Source: Acidobacteriaceae bacterium (GTDB taxonomy: Bacteria > Acidobacteriota > Terriglobia > Terriglobales > Acidobacteriaceae). From it: 64,000 nucleotides of DNA. The notes beneath the pieces were generated by a model. That model was not told where the DNA came from. It saw only the letters and a list, made by a program, of their open reading frames with translations, and made no database searches. The translations under genes and the position numbers were made by a program. The stretch covers positions 21,553-85,552 of the forward strand of contig PLHW01000071.1 in the NCBI GenBank assembly GCA_003139095.1, given 5' to 3'. Shown here piece by piece: positions 41,527 to 51,751 of this stretch (positions are counted from its first letter, which is position 1; each line of letters opens with the position of its first letter).

Positions 41527-42519
41527 CTAGCGTGCCGCCTTCTCTACGGCTGCGCGCAGCTCTTCGTAAGTCATGGCGCCCGGATGGTACACGGTGACCT
41601 GGCCGGCGCGGTTCAACACTACGAGCGTTGGGGTTGTGCTGGCGCCGTAGGTTATGAAATTTCGTTTGCTCAAAGGCACGGGCATATCCAGCAGGCTGGC
41701 GTAATAGCGCTGACGGACGGATTCGATGTACTTGCGTTCTTCTGCGGGCGCGGAAGGCTCGCCTTGCGCGGCGTAGCCGTAGAGTTGGGTTGGGCCGATG
41801 ACGACTAGGCCTTGCGGGGCGAACTCCTTGCGCAACCGCGCAATCACCGGAACCTCTGCTTTGCAGTCGACGCACCAGTGCGCCCAGAAAAACAGCAGCA
41901 CGGGCGAGCCTTTCGTTGATGCCAGCGTCGGCGGTTTGGGCCCCAGATATTGCGTTTCCTCCAGCGCCGGCGCCGGCTTTCCTACAAAGACCAGCAGGTT
42001 CAGGTTCTTCTGGAGCCGCGGCGCGATGGATGTGGTTCCATACTTCGCGAGCGCGGATCGCAAGAGGCGGATCGCCGCCGGTTGCTGCGCGTTTTCCGCC
42101 AGCGCCTGCGCCAGCACCTCGTAGGCCGCGCCTAGCGCGGTAGGCAGGTGATCTTCCGCATCCAGTTTGCGCTTGGCCAGTTGTTGTTCGCAGAGCATCC
42201 TCGTCTGGTTGGCGTAGGCCTCCGCCTGCGGCCACTGATGTATCGAAGCTTCGCCGCGCGCCATCCACGACAATGCTTCGAGGTACTCGGGCGTGACGCC
42301 GTGCTGCTCCTTGTAACGCTGAAGCTCCGCCTCGGCCGGGGAAAACGAGTTCTGCATCAGTTGCATGCGAACATCGTTTACGAGGTCGGCGTGCGCTGCC
42401 GCAGGCAAGCAAGCGAGCAACAACGATGTCAGAAGTCCACGCTTCCCCGACAAACTCCCAAAAAACTGCTTAACGCATCGCATCTGTAATTCTCTATTTT
42501 TCATATACTTAACGATCAA
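41527..42519 (-). CDS. TlpA-like thioredoxin-fold protein with N-terminal helical repeats
   Basis: 330 aa. A hydrophobic leader (LLTSLLLACLPAAAHA, about 30-45) marks export. Residues 50-165 are helical, TPR-like. Residues 180-330 are a thioredoxin fold of the TlpA/ResA type with the redox pair in FWAHWCVDCKAEVP and the cis-Pro in GASTTPTLVVLN. It would reduce or oxidise protein disulfides outside the membrane. Start uncertain among ATG codons at 42519, 42504 and 42483; all keep the leader. Confidence 0.85.
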   Translation of the reverse strand: MIVKYMKNRELQMRCVKQFFGSLSGKRGLLTSLLLACLPAAAHADLVNDVRMQLMQNSFSPAEAELQRYKEQHGVTPEYLEALSWMARGEASIHQWPQAEAYANQTRMLCEQQLAKRKLDAEDHLPTALGAAYEVLAQALAENAQQPAAIRLLRSALAKYGTTSIAPRLQKNLNLLVFVGKPAPALEETQYLGPKPPTLASTKGSPVLLFFWAHWCVDCKAEVPVIARLRKEFAPQGLVVIGPTQLYGYAAQGEPSAPAEERKYIESVRQRYYASLLDMPVPLSKRNFITYGASTTPTLVVLNRAGQVTVYHPGAMTYEELRAAVEKAAR

Positions 42520-42679
42520 GCGCCCAGAATTTTCTGGCGATCCCCCGCCAGGTTAGACTATAATGCGAACGCGTTTGATCTTTGCGGTTGTAAGCAGTAC
42601 CCCGCTCTACGGCGTGCCTGCCTGCACTATCCTGCGAGTTCCAGCGCATATTTCAACACAAAAGGAACACAGTATCACC

Positions 42680-42880
42680 ATGGAAACAGGAACAGTAAAG
42701 TGGTTTAACGATGCCAAGGGCTATGGTTTCATCAGCCGCCAGAACGGCGAGGACGTGTTTGTGCACTTCTCCGCCATCCAGGCGAATGGCTTCCGCAGCC
42801 TACAAGAAGGTCAACAAGTTCAGTTCGACGTTGTAAAAGGGCCGAAGGGCTGGCAGGCAGAGAACGTCAAAGGCGTCTAA
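42680..42880 (+). CDS. Cold-shock protein (CspA family)
   Basis: 66 aa from ATG 42680. The whole chain is a cold-shock OB fold: RNP1 KGYGFI and RNP2 VFVHF motifs are intact and the start [10 protein letters not shown] is canonical. RNA chaperone in the cytoplasm. The 120-nt region upstream that is open in frame is not conserved-looking and is more likely a long leader. A strong terminator follows. Confidence 0.95.
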   Translation: METGTVKWFNDAKGYGFISRQNGEDVFVHFSAIQANGFRSLQEGQQVQFDVVKGPKGWQAENVKGV

Positions 42881-42908
42881 TCCACTTCACAATTCGAAAA
42901 AGGGGCGA

Positions 42909-42942
42909 AAAGGCGGCTCCCAAGGCCGCCTTTCTCATTTTT
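42909..42942 (+). terminator. Rho-independent terminator after the cold-shock gene
   Basis: AAGGCGGC-tcccaag-GCCGCCTT followed by TCTCATTTTT. Confidence 0.85.
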
Positions 42943-42944
42943 GG

Positions 42945-42970
42945 GGTCGTTAGGCGCTGGTCGTTAGTAA
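42945..42970. repeat. 'gtcgttag' repeat at the STAS gene 3' end
   Basis: Two 'ggtcgttag' units directly after the stop of the minus-strand STAS gene; same family as 5929 and 14076. Confidence 0.55.
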
Positions 42971-43321
42971 TTAGCCGCCCGCCGCTGCTTCCGCCTCCGC
43001 CAAGGTCTGAAAAAACTTAAAGAAATTCTCTACTCGCGTCACTTCCAGCGCCTGATGGATGCGCTGATTCACGCCTACTAGCCCGAGCGTGCGCCCGTCT
43101 TTCTGGCGGCTGACGTAGGCTCCGACAAGCGCGCCGATCCCGGCCGAATCCGCCAGCGGCACCCCGGTGAAGTCCAAAATCAGCGCCCGCGACTGGTCCG
43201 CGCGCACCTTCGACTGAAATCCAAAAACATTCATTAGCGTCAGCGGCCCGGTAAGCCGCATAATCTGGACCCCTTCCCGCGAACCCGGCATTTCTTCCAA
43301 CTGTAAGTGCTGTTCAGCCAT
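42971..43321 (-). CDS. STAS-domain anti-sigma factor antagonist
   Basis: 116 aa from ATG 43321; the frame is open to 43585 but that part overlaps a neighbour's end and has no ribosome binding site. The STAS fold is clear: VQIMRLTGPLTLMNVFGFQ, then ALILDFTGVPLADSAGIGAL, where the Ser in DSAGIGAL is the usual phosphorylation site. Such proteins switch partners with an anti-sigma kinase. No kinase gene of the RsbW type is adjacent. Confidence 0.85.
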   Translation of the reverse strand: MAEQHLQLEEMPGSREGVQIMRLTGPLTLMNVFGFQSKVRADQSRALILDFTGVPLADSAGIGALVGAYVSRQKDGRTLGLVGVNQRIHQALEVTRVENFFKFFQTLAEAEAAAGG

Positions 43322-43484
43322 GACAGAAATGTTAACGGCGAATGAATGCGCCATCATTAAAACCATGTGAATTCTCACTGACTCTTGCGGGACCCTTACC
43401 AGCCCGCCGGTTTTCCCGCCTGCCCATCCGCGCAAATCGGGGCGCACGCCGTGAGAAGAAGTTTGTCCATTCACATCTCGCCCA

Positions 43485-43522
43485 AACGACAAGGCCGGGA
43501 AGCGTGGTTGCGCCTCCCGGCC
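43485..43522 (-). terminator. Hairpin terminator after the secreted PepSY-like gene
   Basis: GGCCGGGA-ggcgcaaccacgct-TCCCGGCC followed by TTGTCGTTTG on the minus strand, 30 bp after the stop at 43552. Confidence 0.6.
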
Positions 43523-43551
43523 TGCGTGCTTGTTGTTGGGGCAGTTCGCGG

Positions 43552-44586
43552 CTAGTTGGCGCCGAGGATCTGGCTCTCCAGCCAACCCTTATCCGCTGCG
43601 AATTGCGTCCCCGCAGGCACCGCGCCGGCATAGCCTGCCCGCATCCCGTTCGGGTCCTGGGAGACGGCAAGATACGAGCAGCCGGGCTGCACCGATTGCA
43701 CGTGTCCCGCGAAAGATCCGGGATCGTAATAACCGCAATCGAGCGCCTGGAGCTGCGTGTTCGGGGTTAGGGCCAACGGATACGCTTCGCCGTCGCCGTT
43801 CGGCACGGGAACGTTGGAGGTAGCCGCGGCCACGCCGTTGCGAACGCTGAGCGCTTTTTGCACGCGCGACAGAATCTGCCCCGCATCGACCACTTGCTGT
43901 CTCGCCCCTGCCTGATAAGTCGGCCAATCGTAGCGGAACGATTCCACGGAACCATCGTTAGTGAAGGTGACGATGACCTTGGAACCATTGCCGACGACCG
44001 GGATTCCATGCAGAGTGCGGCCGAAGACGATGCGGTTGCCGGTCACGGCTTGGCTGATTTCGCCAGTGGCCATGTCCTTGCCGCCTTCAGTGCGATAGTC
44101 GGCGCGCAGCGCGACCAGTTCTTCGTCGGCTCCGAGCACGATCTGGGAAGCCAGTTTGGACGCGATGAAGCCGCGGCCTCTCTGCTCCAGTTCGGCAGCA
44201 GACATCTTGTCGGATACCGGCTTGCCGAGCGAGTGCGCCTTGGCTGCGACAGCCCGATCCTCGTAATCGGCTGCCGAGCCATCGGCGGCCACCTCCAGCG
44301 AAAACTGCGAACCCGCCAGATGCAGCTTGCCGGCAAGCGTGGAACTCTGGTGGCCGCTGCCCGGTTGCAGTTTCGCGATTAGAGCAGAGCCCACTTTGTT
44401 TTGGTCCACCGCGCCGGTGCGCTGCAACACTGCCAGTTCGGAGGAAGCGAATCCTTGCCGGACTGACTGCTGCTGGCGGGCTTTGGTTTGCGGAAGATCT
44501 TCCGCGCTTGCAGTGCCGGCGATCATCGTCATGACGCTTGCCGCTAACACCGCGCCTGCTACCAAACTCATATTCTTGTTTTTCAT
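43552..44586 (-). CDS. Secreted protein, propeptide-like, partner of the DUF6345 gene
   Basis: 344 aa from ATG 44586 (GGAG at 7 nt). Signal peptide MSLVAGAVLAASVMTMIAG with STASAED cleavage region. Residues 180-245 (RIVFGRTLHGIPVVGNGSKV; FTNDGSVESFRYDW) resemble the inhibitory propeptide strands (FTP/PepSY style) that precede secreted peptidases. Two Cys pairs may form near LDCGYYDP and QPGCSY. It is 68 bp downstream of, and co-directional with, a peptidase-like DUF6345 gene, so an inhibitor or chaperone role for that protein is a fair inference. Confidence 0.55.
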   Translation of the reverse strand: MKNKNMSLVAGAVLAASVMTMIAGTASAEDLPQTKARQQQSVRQGFASSELAVLQRTGAVDQNKVGSALIAKLQPGSGHQSSTLAGKLHLAGSQFSLEVAADGSAADYEDRAVAAKAHSLGKPVSDKMSAAELEQRGRGFIASKLASQIVLGADEELVALRADYRTEGGKDMATGEISQAVTGNRIVFGRTLHGIPVVGNGSKVIVTFTNDGSVESFRYDWPTYQAGARQQVVDAGQILSRVQKALSVRNGVAAATSNVPVPNGDGEAYPLALTPNTQLQALDCGYYDPGSFAGHVQSVQPGCSYLAVSQDPNGMRAGYAGAVPAGTQFAADKGWLESQILGAN

Positions 44587-44653
44587 GACCATTCTCCTTG
44601 AGAGTTTTTATGAATTGCTGTGGCCAACCCTGGTTTGTTGTGAAGCCGGATCG

Positions 44654-45490
44654 CTAGTTCCAATTCGACCAGCAGTAGTATCCGATCGCGCCGTCACGCA
44701 GCACTTTTTCCGACATGAGGTTGCCGAGCGTGACGCCCTGACGATTCCAGCAGTCGCTGGAGTTGGCGCCGGTGTTGGCAATCGCGGGTTGGTTGCTGGT
44801 GTTGGCGTAATAAACGGCGTTCAGCCAGGAGTTGCCGATGGAACTGTTCTCCTGCATGTAGAGGGCGAAGTCGGTTCCTGCCTGAGTATCGTTATCGGTA
44901 TAAAGCAGGTCGTGTCCGCCGACGCCGATCTTGAGTCCGCCGGCGAAAGCCTTTCCCCAACGCGTCGGCAGATTGCCGTCGGCGTTGTAGAAGGTGTCGC
45001 AGGAGAAAGTGGCCAGCGCTTTGGCTTGCTTGCCCGAACTTCCGATTCGCATATCGGGCGTCTGTGCAATGCAGCCCGGCCAACCCTGATCGCCGGGGCA
45101 ACTCGCATCCCACATGGCGTAAACCGCCTGCGTCGAGTCGTCGCCGCCATGCGTTGACATGTAGAAGAAGTCCACGCTGTCAACCCCGCCGCAGGAGTCG
45201 CACGTTTCCGCCGCCTGGCCGTAGTAAAAGGCCGTCTGCGCACCGTGCAGGTTGAAATAGAAATCGACCGGCCCAGAAGCGCCGATCTGCGAGATGAAGT
45301 TGTCGCACTCGCCGTACACATCGATGGTGGGAGCCCAGCCATTCTGGAAGTCAGACTGGCAGCGCACGCCAAAGTGAATGGTCGTGGCCATAGCCGGGGA
45401 AGCGAAAATTGTGAGCATGGTAATTGCTGCCATGGCGATCAGTGCGTTGCGAACCGCACCGTTTGAAGACGAGAGAGATATTGCTTTCAT
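44654..45490 (-). CDS. Secreted DUF6345-like protein, possible clan CD cysteine peptidase
   Basis: 278 aa from ATG 45490 (GGAGG at 6 nt); signal peptide ALIAMAAITMLTIFASPAMA. The mature protein begins IHFGVRCQSDFQNGWAP. A strand plus His-Gly pair in VDFFYMSTHGGDDST and a later strand plus Cys in ALATFSCDTFYNAD have the order and local pattern (hydrophobic strand-x-His-Gly ... strand-x-Cys) of gingipain/caspase-type peptidases. I believe this corresponds to DUF6345, whose activity is not established. Several more Cys residues suggest disulfides. Co-transcribed with a propeptide-like gene. Confidence 0.6.
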   Translation of the reverse strand: MKAISLSSSNGAVRNALIAMAAITMLTIFASPAMATTIHFGVRCQSDFQNGWAPTIDVYGECDNFISQIGASGPVDFYFNLHGAQTAFYYGQAAETCDSCGGVDSVDFFYMSTHGGDDSTQAVYAMWDASCPGDQGWPGCIAQTPDMRIGSSGKQAKALATFSCDTFYNADGNLPTRWGKAFAGGLKIGVGGHDLLYTDNDTQAGTDFALYMQENSSIGNSWLNAVYYANTSNQPAIANTGANSSDCWNRQGVTLGNLMSEKVLRDGAIGYYCWSNWN

Positions 45491-45758
45491 AAAGCCTCCT
45501 TTTTTAGTGCTCCGTTTGGGAGCCTGATGTCGAATGCCGATTGGAGAAGTCACCGAATGAATTCGACGTTTGACGAGCCGCCGAATCTGTCCTCTCGAAA
45601 GCCCGTCACTTGATGTAGCGGGAACTGGGGCATCGAGGGGTCATGCGCGGAGAAAAAATTTCGATTGGGGAACCCGATCTGGATATCGTTGTCGCGGTTG
45701 GGGGCAATGTGATAATTTGCCCTCATCCTTTACCCCTAGCCCAACAAAGGCCAATTCC

Positions 45759-46391
45759 ATGCAGGATTCTTCGGAAGCTTCTGCGAAAGTCGAGGTCACG
45801 CAGCTCCTGAAGGCCTGGGGCACCGGAGACGATAAGGCGCTGGAGCGCCTGACGCCGGTTGTGGAAAGGGAACTGCATCGGATGGCGCACTACTGCATGG
45901 CCCGGGAAAATCCCGGCCACACTCTGCAAACCACTGCCCTGGTCAACGAGGTTTACCTGCGCCTGGTGGATATTCAGGCGGTGGACTGGCAGGATCGCGC
46001 CCATTTTTTCGCCATTTCCGCGCGCATGATGCGGCGCATCCTGACGGATTTTGCGCGTTCTCGGAATTATCAAAAGCGAGGCGCCGGCGCGGTGCAAGTT
46101 TCGCTGGACGAAGGTCTGCTCGTCACTCCCGGGAAGGATGCGGATCTGATGGCGCTCGACGAAGCCTTGACGGAGTTTGCCAAGCTCTATCCGCGACAGA
46201 GTCAAGTCGTGGAACTGCGATTTTTTGGTGGACTGGAAGTCACCGAAGCAGCCGAGGCCCTAAAAATATCGCCCGAGACCGTCAAGCGCGATTGGAGATT
46301 TGCGAAATCCTGGCTGCTGCGCGCTCTGAGTGAGCAACCGACCGAGGCAACGAGCGGGGAAACAACCGGAGAAAAGGACGATGGACGCTGA
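45759..46391 (+). CDS. ECF sigma factor (acidobacterial TIGR02999 type)
   Basis: 210 aa from ATG 45759. Region 2 spans about 15-95 ([48 protein letters not shown]) and region 4 about 140-195 ([20 protein letters not shown] in part; [20 protein letters not shown]). These ECF factors are typical of Acidobacteriota and Planctomycetes and usually stand beside Ser/Thr kinases. The stop overlaps the kinase start by 11 bp, so sigma factor and kinase are coupled, implying control by phosphorylation. Confidence 0.9.
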   Translation: MQDSSEASAKVEVTQLLKAWGTGDDKALERLTPVVERELHRMAHYCMARENPGHTLQTTALVNEVYLRLVDIQAVDWQDRAHFFAISARMMRRILTDFARSRNYQKRGAGAVQVSLDEGLLVTPGKDADLMALDEALTEFAKLYPRQSQVVELRFFGGLEVTEAAEALKISPETVKRDWRFAKSWLLRALSEQPTEATSGETTGEKDDGR

Positions 46392-49300
46392 GCGAGCCCG
46401 TCGTCTGGAGCAACTCTACCACTCCGCGCTGGAGCACAATGCAGCGGAGCGCGGCGCATTTCTGGAAGATGCCTGTGGCCCGGATCTTGACCTTCGCCGC
46501 GAGATTGAATCCCTCCTCGTCCACGATCAGGAAGCGGGAAGCTTTATCGAAGCGCCCGCGATGGAAGTGGCGGCGCGCATGGTAGCCCACCAGCAAAAGT
46601 ACGCTGAGGATCGAACTGTCGCCATTGTCGGCCAGACCGTCTCCCACTACCGCATCATAGAGAAGCTGGGCGGAGGCGGCATGGGCGTCGTCTACAAGGC
46701 CCGCGATACCCGCCTCGGCCGTCTGGTCGCGCTCAAGTTCCTGCCGCAAACTTTCGCCGGCGATCCCACCGCCATCGTGCGATTCCAGCGCGAGGCGCGT
46801 GCCGCCAGCTCACTCAACCATCGCAACATTTGCACCATTTATGACATCGGCGAAGAGGCTGGCCACGCCTTCATCGCCATGGAATACCTGGAGGGGCAAA
46901 CGCTTAAACACGTCATCGAGTCCCGGCCGACAAGCGATCGCCTCCTACAGATGGCCATTCAAATGGCCGAAGCGTTGGAAGCCGCTCACGCCCAGGGCAT
47001 CGTTCATCGCGATGTGAAGCCCGCCAACATTTTCGTCACCCGACATGGCCAGGTAAAAGTCCTGGATTTCGGGCTGGCGAAGCTGGCTCCTACGCCCCAA
47101 CGGGCCGAGACTGGGCTAGTGCGCTCCGCCATGGTGGATCGGATATTGGAGGAGCAGCTCACCTCTCCCGGCAGCGCGATCGGAACGGTTGCTTATATGT
47201 CGCCGGAACAGGCCCGGGGCGAAGAAGTCGATGTCCGCACGGACTTGTTTAGCCTGGGCGCCGTTTTCTACGAGATGGCAACCGGCCAGCGCGCTTTTGC
47301 GGGCAACACCTCCGCCGTAGTTTTTGACGCCATACTCAACCGCGAGCCGCCTCTAGCCTCAAGCCTGAATCCTCAACTCCCCGATGGACTGGAAGACATC
47401 ATCGCCAAGGCGCTGGTGAAGGACCGCCAGCAGCGCTATCAGTCGGCCGCAGAGATTCGAACTGATCTGAAGGATGTGTTGGGAGAAGAAAAGGCTCCCA
47501 GTCGCATCGGCGCGCTTTTTAGACGAAGGGCCTTGCGGAGGGTATTGGCGGTGAGCGTGATGGCGATCGCAGTCGCGGCTCTGGCCGGGCTCCTCTTTTA
47601 TTATGCCCGCACCCGCGGCCTGCGCTCCACCCAAGAGATAACTCCTTCTTCCGTGTTTCTGAACGCCAAGCCTCGCCGCTCGGTTGCCGTTCTCGGCTTT
47701 CGCAATCTTTCCGGAAGCCCCGACAAAGCATGGTTATCGACCGCGCTTTCCGAAATGGTAAGCACGGAACTGGCCGCGGGAGAGAAACTCCGGCTGATTC
47801 CGGGCGAGGACATTGCCCGCACCCGGCTCGATCTGGCGCTTGCCGACAACGGAACATTCTCCAAAGACACGCTCGTGCGCATGCGTAAACACATGGGCAG
47901 CGACCTGGTTGTGCTGGGCTCCTACACCGTGATTGGTGGGACGCCTAATGGAAGCATCCGGCTTGACTTGCGGGTGCAAAGCGCCGCGACGGGAGAAACG
48001 GTTGGCGAGGTGGCGGCCACGGGAACGGAAGACGATTTATTTGACCTGGTATCACAGGCGGGCGCGCGCCTGCGGGAGAAGCTTGGGATCGAAGCAGTTT
48101 CGCCGGGCGACGCGGTAAGTGTGCGCGCCTCGTTGCCGGAGAACCCGGAAGCCGCGCGCCTTTATTCTGAGGGTCTCGCCAAGTTACGAGCCCTCGATGA
48201 CTTGACGGCGCGCGATCTTCTGCAAGCTGCGGTGGCGGCGGACCCGGAATATCCGTTGTCGCACGCGGCGCTGGCGGCTGCGTGGGGCTCTCTCGGCTAC
48301 CATGCCAGGGAGAAAGCCGAAGCCACCAAAGCTTACCAGTTGTCCGGCAAGCTCCGATATGAGGACCGCCTGGCCGTGGAGGGACGCTATCGGTTAACCA
48401 TTAACGACAACGCGAAAGCGATCGAAATCTATCGCACGCTGTCCACGTTGTTTCCTGACAACCTCGATTACGGCATCGGCTTGGCCGACGCTCAATATGC
48501 CGCGGGAAAGCCGGCCGACTCGGCCAGTACGTTGGGAACTCTGCAAAAGCTGCCCGCGCCATTGGGCACCGACCCGCGGATTGACCTGAAGATGGCCTCG
48601 GCGTTCTCAGACACCGATCATGCGAAGTCCATAGCCGCCGCCGATCAAGCCATCAAGAAGGGACTGGCCTCGGGTGCGAAATTACTGGTCGCCCGAGCAC
48701 AGGGGATCCGCTGTAACAACCTCCTGGACCTGGGCAAGATGACTGATGCTATCGCGGCCTGCCAGGAGGCGGAGCGACTTTATGCGTCCGCTGGAGATCG
48801 CAATGGCGTGGGGAAAACTGTGAATGACCTTGGCGATGTTCAGTTTTACCAGGGCAACATGGCCGCGGCCAAGCGGCTCTGGGAAGAGGCGGCGCAAGAC
48901 CTTCGCGAGGTGGGCAACGATTTTGGGGTCGCAACGATTCTGGGTAATCTGTCCGAGATCGTATTCGCCGAAGGGGACCTCGGCAAAGCGAACGAGCTGA
49001 TACACGAAGCGCTTGTACGGTATCGGAAAGTGGAGGACCCTGGAGGCGAAGCTGTCTCGCTGACTAATCTGGCCGCGCTCTTAACCGAGGAGGCCGAGGT
49101 ACGCCGGGCCGAGGACGCCGGTCGACAGTCGCTCGCCCTGGCGCAACAAATCGAGAACAAGCCTCTTCAGGGTTCTGTCCTGGCCGAACTTGGCGATTGC
49201 CTGCTGCGCGCAGGAGATGTGGCCGCATCCCGGAAAGCGTACGAGCAGTCGCTCGCGATTCGCACCGAACTCGGCGAGAAGGACACGACGGCGGAATCAC

Positions 49301-49815
49301 GAATCTACCTCGCTGACGTAGCGACTGAAGAGGGCCGTCCCGCCGATGCCGAAAAGACGGTCCGGGAGACCATCAACGAGTTTCGCAGCGCAGGGCGAGC
49401 CGACGATGAGCTGACCGCGGCCGCAGTGCTGATCTCGGCGTTGCTGGCGCAGGGCAAAAGTACCGAGGCCAAGGCAGCCGCGGATGCCGAGGCCGACGTC
49501 GCCGCGAAGGAGCAGAATCTTCCGGTGAAGCTTCAGTTTGCCACTGCTGCGGGGCGCGCCCAGGCCGCCGCGGGCAACCTGGCCGCGGCAAAATCAAGCT
49601 TGGAAACGCTCCTGAAAACCGAAATCAAGCAGGGCTTTATCTCCGATGGATTCGATACGCGCCTCGCGCTTGCCGAGATCGACTTCCACTCCGGCCGCTC
49701 CGCTTCCGCCCAATCCCAACTCACAGCTCTAAAACGCGAAGCCGAGGCCCGGGGCTTGGGCCTGGTCGCAAAAAAAGCCGCCGAAATGCAAACCCGTTCC
49801 GCGTCCAAGGCATAG
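46381..49815 (+). CDS. Membrane Ser/Thr protein kinase with TPR sensor domain
   Basis: 1,144 aa. After an 80-residue helical leader comes a PknB-type kinase: Gly-rich loop [13 protein letters not shown], catalytic [17 protein letters not shown], and APE-like MSPEQARG. A single membrane helix follows (about 385-405, [17 protein letters not shown]). Outside it is a TolB/FlgO-like segment ([20 protein letters not shown]) and a long TPR array (about 590-1140). The kinase domain is complete and probably active. Coupled to the ECF sigma gene, so it probably relays an envelope signal to that sigma factor. Confidence 0.92.
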   Translation: MDAERARRLEQLYHSALEHNAAERGAFLEDACGPDLDLRREIESLLVHDQEAGSFIEAPAMEVAARMVAHQQKYAEDRTVAIVGQTVSHYRIIEKLGGGGMGVVYKARDTRLGRLVALKFLPQTFAGDPTAIVRFQREARAASSLNHRNICTIYDIGEEAGHAFIAMEYLEGQTLKHVIESRPTSDRLLQMAIQMAEALEAAHAQGIVHRDVKPANIFVTRHGQVKVLDFGLAKLAPTPQRAETGLVRSAMVDRILEEQLTSPGSAIGTVAYMSPEQARGEEVDVRTDLFSLGAVFYEMATGQRAFAGNTSAVVFDAILNREPPLASSLNPQLPDGLEDIIAKALVKDRQQRYQSAAEIRTDLKDVLGEEKAPSRIGALFRRRALRRVLAVSVMAIAVAALAGLLFYYARTRGLRSTQEITPSSVFLNAKPRRSVAVLGFRNLSGSPDKAWLSTALSEMVSTELAAGEKLRLIPGEDIARTRLDLALADNGTFSKDTLVRMRKHMGSDLVVLGSYTVIGGTPNGSIRLDLRVQSAATGETVGEVAATGTEDDLFDLVSQAGARLREKLGIEAVSPGDAVSVRASLPENPEAARLYSEGLAKLRALDDLTARDLLQAAVAADPEYPLSHAALAAAWGSLGYHAREKAEATKAYQLSGKLRYEDRLAVEGRYRLTINDNAKAIEIYRTLSTLFPDNLDYGIGLADAQYAAGKPADSASTLGTLQKLPAPLGTDPRIDLKMASAFSDTDHAKSIAAADQAIKKGLASGAKLLVARAQGIRCNNLLDLGKMTDAIAACQEAERLYASAGDRNGVGKTVNDLGDVQFYQGNMAAAKRLWEEAAQDLREVGNDFGVATILGNLSEIVFAEGDLGKANELIHEALVRYRKVEDPGGEAVSLTNLAALLTEEAEVRRAEDAGRQSLALAQQIENKPLQGSVLAELGDCLLRAGDVAASRKAYEQSLAIRTELGEKDTTAESRIYLADVATEEGRPADAEKTVRETINEFRSAGRADDELTAAAVLISALLAQGKSTEAKAAADAEADVAAKEQNLPVKLQFATAAGRAQAAAGNLAAAKSSLETLLKTEIKQGFISDGFDTRLALAEIDFHSGRSASAQSQLTALKREAEARGLGLVAKKAAEMQTRSASKA

Positions 49816-49855
49816 CCGCGCTCCGGCGGCGCATTCAATGTTGATTGACGCCGGA

Positions 49856-49887
49856 AGGGTCCTACTCCGGAGAGGGTTGGACCCTGA
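49856..49887. terminator. Hairpin between convergent kinase and pmbA genes
   Basis: AGGGTCC and GGACCCT arms around 'tactccggagagggtt'; it could stop transcription from either side although T tracts are lacking. Confidence 0.35.
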
Positions 49888-49942
49888 GGGGATTTACTTC
49901 TGGAAGTATTAAACTCCGCAAGGAGCCAACCGGAAACCAAAT

Positions 49943-51331
49943 CTACTCGCCGCCGACCGTAAGCCCGTCAATCCGAATCGTTGGCGACGCCACGCTCCCC
50001 CGGAATTCCAGGTCGCTCGCTATCTCTGAGATATTCTTGAACATGTCTTTCAGGTTGCCCGCCACCGTGATTTCTTCCACCGGATAGGCGAGTTCACCGT
50101 TCACAATCCACATCCCGGATGCGCCGCGCGAGTAGTCGCCGGTCACGAGGTTTGCGCCGTGACCGAGGAATTCGGTCACGTATAGGCCATCCTTGATCTC
50201 TCCAATCATGTGCTGCGGAGTTTTCTTCCCCGGCTGCAAAAAGTAATTCCCGGGAGAAATTCCCGGAGTGCCCGCGAGGCCGCGCGAGGCGTTCGCCGTA
50301 GTTTCCAGATTCAGCTTTTTGGCCGTGTAGGTGTTCAGCAGGTAGGACTTGAGCACACCGTTCTCGATCACCACCGTGCGCCGCGTCGGAATGCCTTCGC
50401 CGTCAAACGGAGCCGTGCCAAATCCCCCCGCAATGGTGCCGTCATCGATCACGGTCACATTCGAGCCCGCGATTGCTTCGCCAAGTTTCCCTGCCAGGAA
50501 AGACGCTCCGCGATAGACCGAGTCGCCGTTCACGCCCTCAAAAATATGTTCCAAGATCGAGCGCGCCACCATCGGATCCAAAACCACTGGCACATGCGCC
50601 GTTTTAACCTTGCGCGCGCCGAGCCGCCGGAGCGTCCGCCGCGCTGCCTCTTTCCCCACCGCTTCGGCGGAGTCGAGCTTCGCCAGGCTGCGCGAGACCG
50701 AGTACCAGTAGTCGCGCTGCATGTTGCCATGCTCGTCCTGCGCAATCGGAACCGCCGCCACCGAACAGTACGACCGCCGATATTCGCCGATAAACCCGTG
50801 CGAGTTGGCGAGAACCTTGCGCCCGGTTGCGGCGTCAAACGAACCGCCTTCGGAATTCTTGAGCCGCGGATCGCTATCGAGCGCGGCCTTTTCGGCCCGC
50901 CTCGCATAATCGATGCGCTCGGCTCCCGGCAGCGAGTACACGTCTTCGTGATAAAGATCGAGCGGTCCGGACAGCGATCCCAGCTTCGACGCCTCCGGAA
51001 TGCCGGCGAACGGATCTTCGGAGGTGATCTTCGCCAGTTCCAGCGCGGATTTCAGCATGCGGTCAATCCCCGCCGCCGAGAAGTCGCTCGAATAAGTCGA
51101 GGCCGCGCGCTGTCCAAAAAAAACACGCACGCCAATCGAGCGCGAGCCGGACTCCTTCAGCGTTTCCGTCTGCCCCAGCCGCACGACGGTCGAAAACTCG
51201 TCGCCTTCGCGCACCACGCATTCGGCCGCCGATACGCCGGAACGCATGGCGCGGCCAACCACCTCCGCCGCCAATGATTTAAGGTCGATTTCGAGTTTCG
51301 GGGAACGTGTTTCGAGATCGGGTAAGGGCAT
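49943..51331 (-). CDS. pmbA: TldE/PmbA-type metalloprotease subunit
   Basis: 462 aa. TldD/E fold: an N-terminal domain with EGDEFSTVVRLGQTETLKES and SIGVRVFFGQRAASTYSSDF, and a C-terminal domain with VPVVLDPMVARSILEHIFEG and SRGASGMWIVNGELAYPVEE. It lacks a HExxH motif, as TldE subunits do; the zinc-binding partner TldD is encoded 1.3 kb away on the same strand. The TldD/E heterodimer trims unstructured peptides and matures modified peptides such as microcins. The pair is split by a toxin-antitoxin insertion. Confidence 0.9.
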   Translation of the reverse strand: MPLPDLETRSPKLEIDLKSLAAEVVGRAMRSGVSAAECVVREGDEFSTVVRLGQTETLKESGSRSIGVRVFFGQRAASTYSSDFSAAGIDRMLKSALELAKITSEDPFAGIPEASKLGSLSGPLDLYHEDVYSLPGAERIDYARRAEKAALDSDPRLKNSEGGSFDAATGRKVLANSHGFIGEYRRSYCSVAAVPIAQDEHGNMQRDYWYSVSRSLAKLDSAEAVGKEAARRTLRRLGARKVKTAHVPVVLDPMVARSILEHIFEGVNGDSVYRGASFLAGKLGEAIAGSNVTVIDDGTIAGGFGTAPFDGEGIPTRRTVVIENGVLKSYLLNTYTAKKLNLETTANASRGLAGTPGISPGNYFLQPGKKTPQHMIGEIKDGLYVTEFLGHGANLVTGDYSRGASGMWIVNGELAYPVEEITVAGNLKDMFKNISEIASDLEFRGSVASPTIRIDGLTVGGE

Positions 51332-51441
51332 AAAGACTTTTCACAACGGAATCACAGAGATAAGCAAAACTATCTTTTCCGGGCTTTTGATCTGTGCGGT
51401 ACGCTTAGACGTCTATTATCCAACAAACGCAGGAAATTCAC

Positions 51442-51681
51442 ATGGCCGGCCGTCGAATAAAACAGGGCAAAGTGCTTGATCGGAGCAAGGTGGGAAATTC
51501 ACGAGGGTCCGCGCCACAGCGGCCCGGAACTATTCGTGCGTTCTTTGGCATACTTGCGGGCAAGACAAAGAAGGTCGCCACCATCGAAGAAATGAATGAG
51601 GCGGCAGCCGCCGGTTGGGCGGGGTTATCCGGCACGGATGGTAGTAAACGGCGCGATGGAAAAAGAAAATCGCCCTGGTGA
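51442..51681 (+). CDS. Orphan VapB/AbrB-like antitoxin
   Basis: 79 aa. The segment GTIRAFFGILAGKTKKVATI followed by EEMNEAAAAGWAG is the C-terminal signature of short antitoxins normally paired with PIN-domain toxins. No PIN toxin follows; the next genes are HicBA. The N-terminal basic 25 residues (MAGRRIKQGKVLDRSK) do not form an obvious AbrB swapped-hairpin domain, so it may be a degraded or changed family member. Confidence 0.55.
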   Translation: MAGRRIKQGKVLDRSKVGNSRGSAPQRPGTIRAFFGILAGKTKKVATIEEMNEAAAAGWAGLSGTDGSKRRDGKRKSPW

Positions 51682-51751
51682 GCGACGCCGAAGTCGCGTT
51701 CGGACGCAAGATTGCGTTATCCTGATCTTTCTTCCCATGCGGAGGCCCGCG

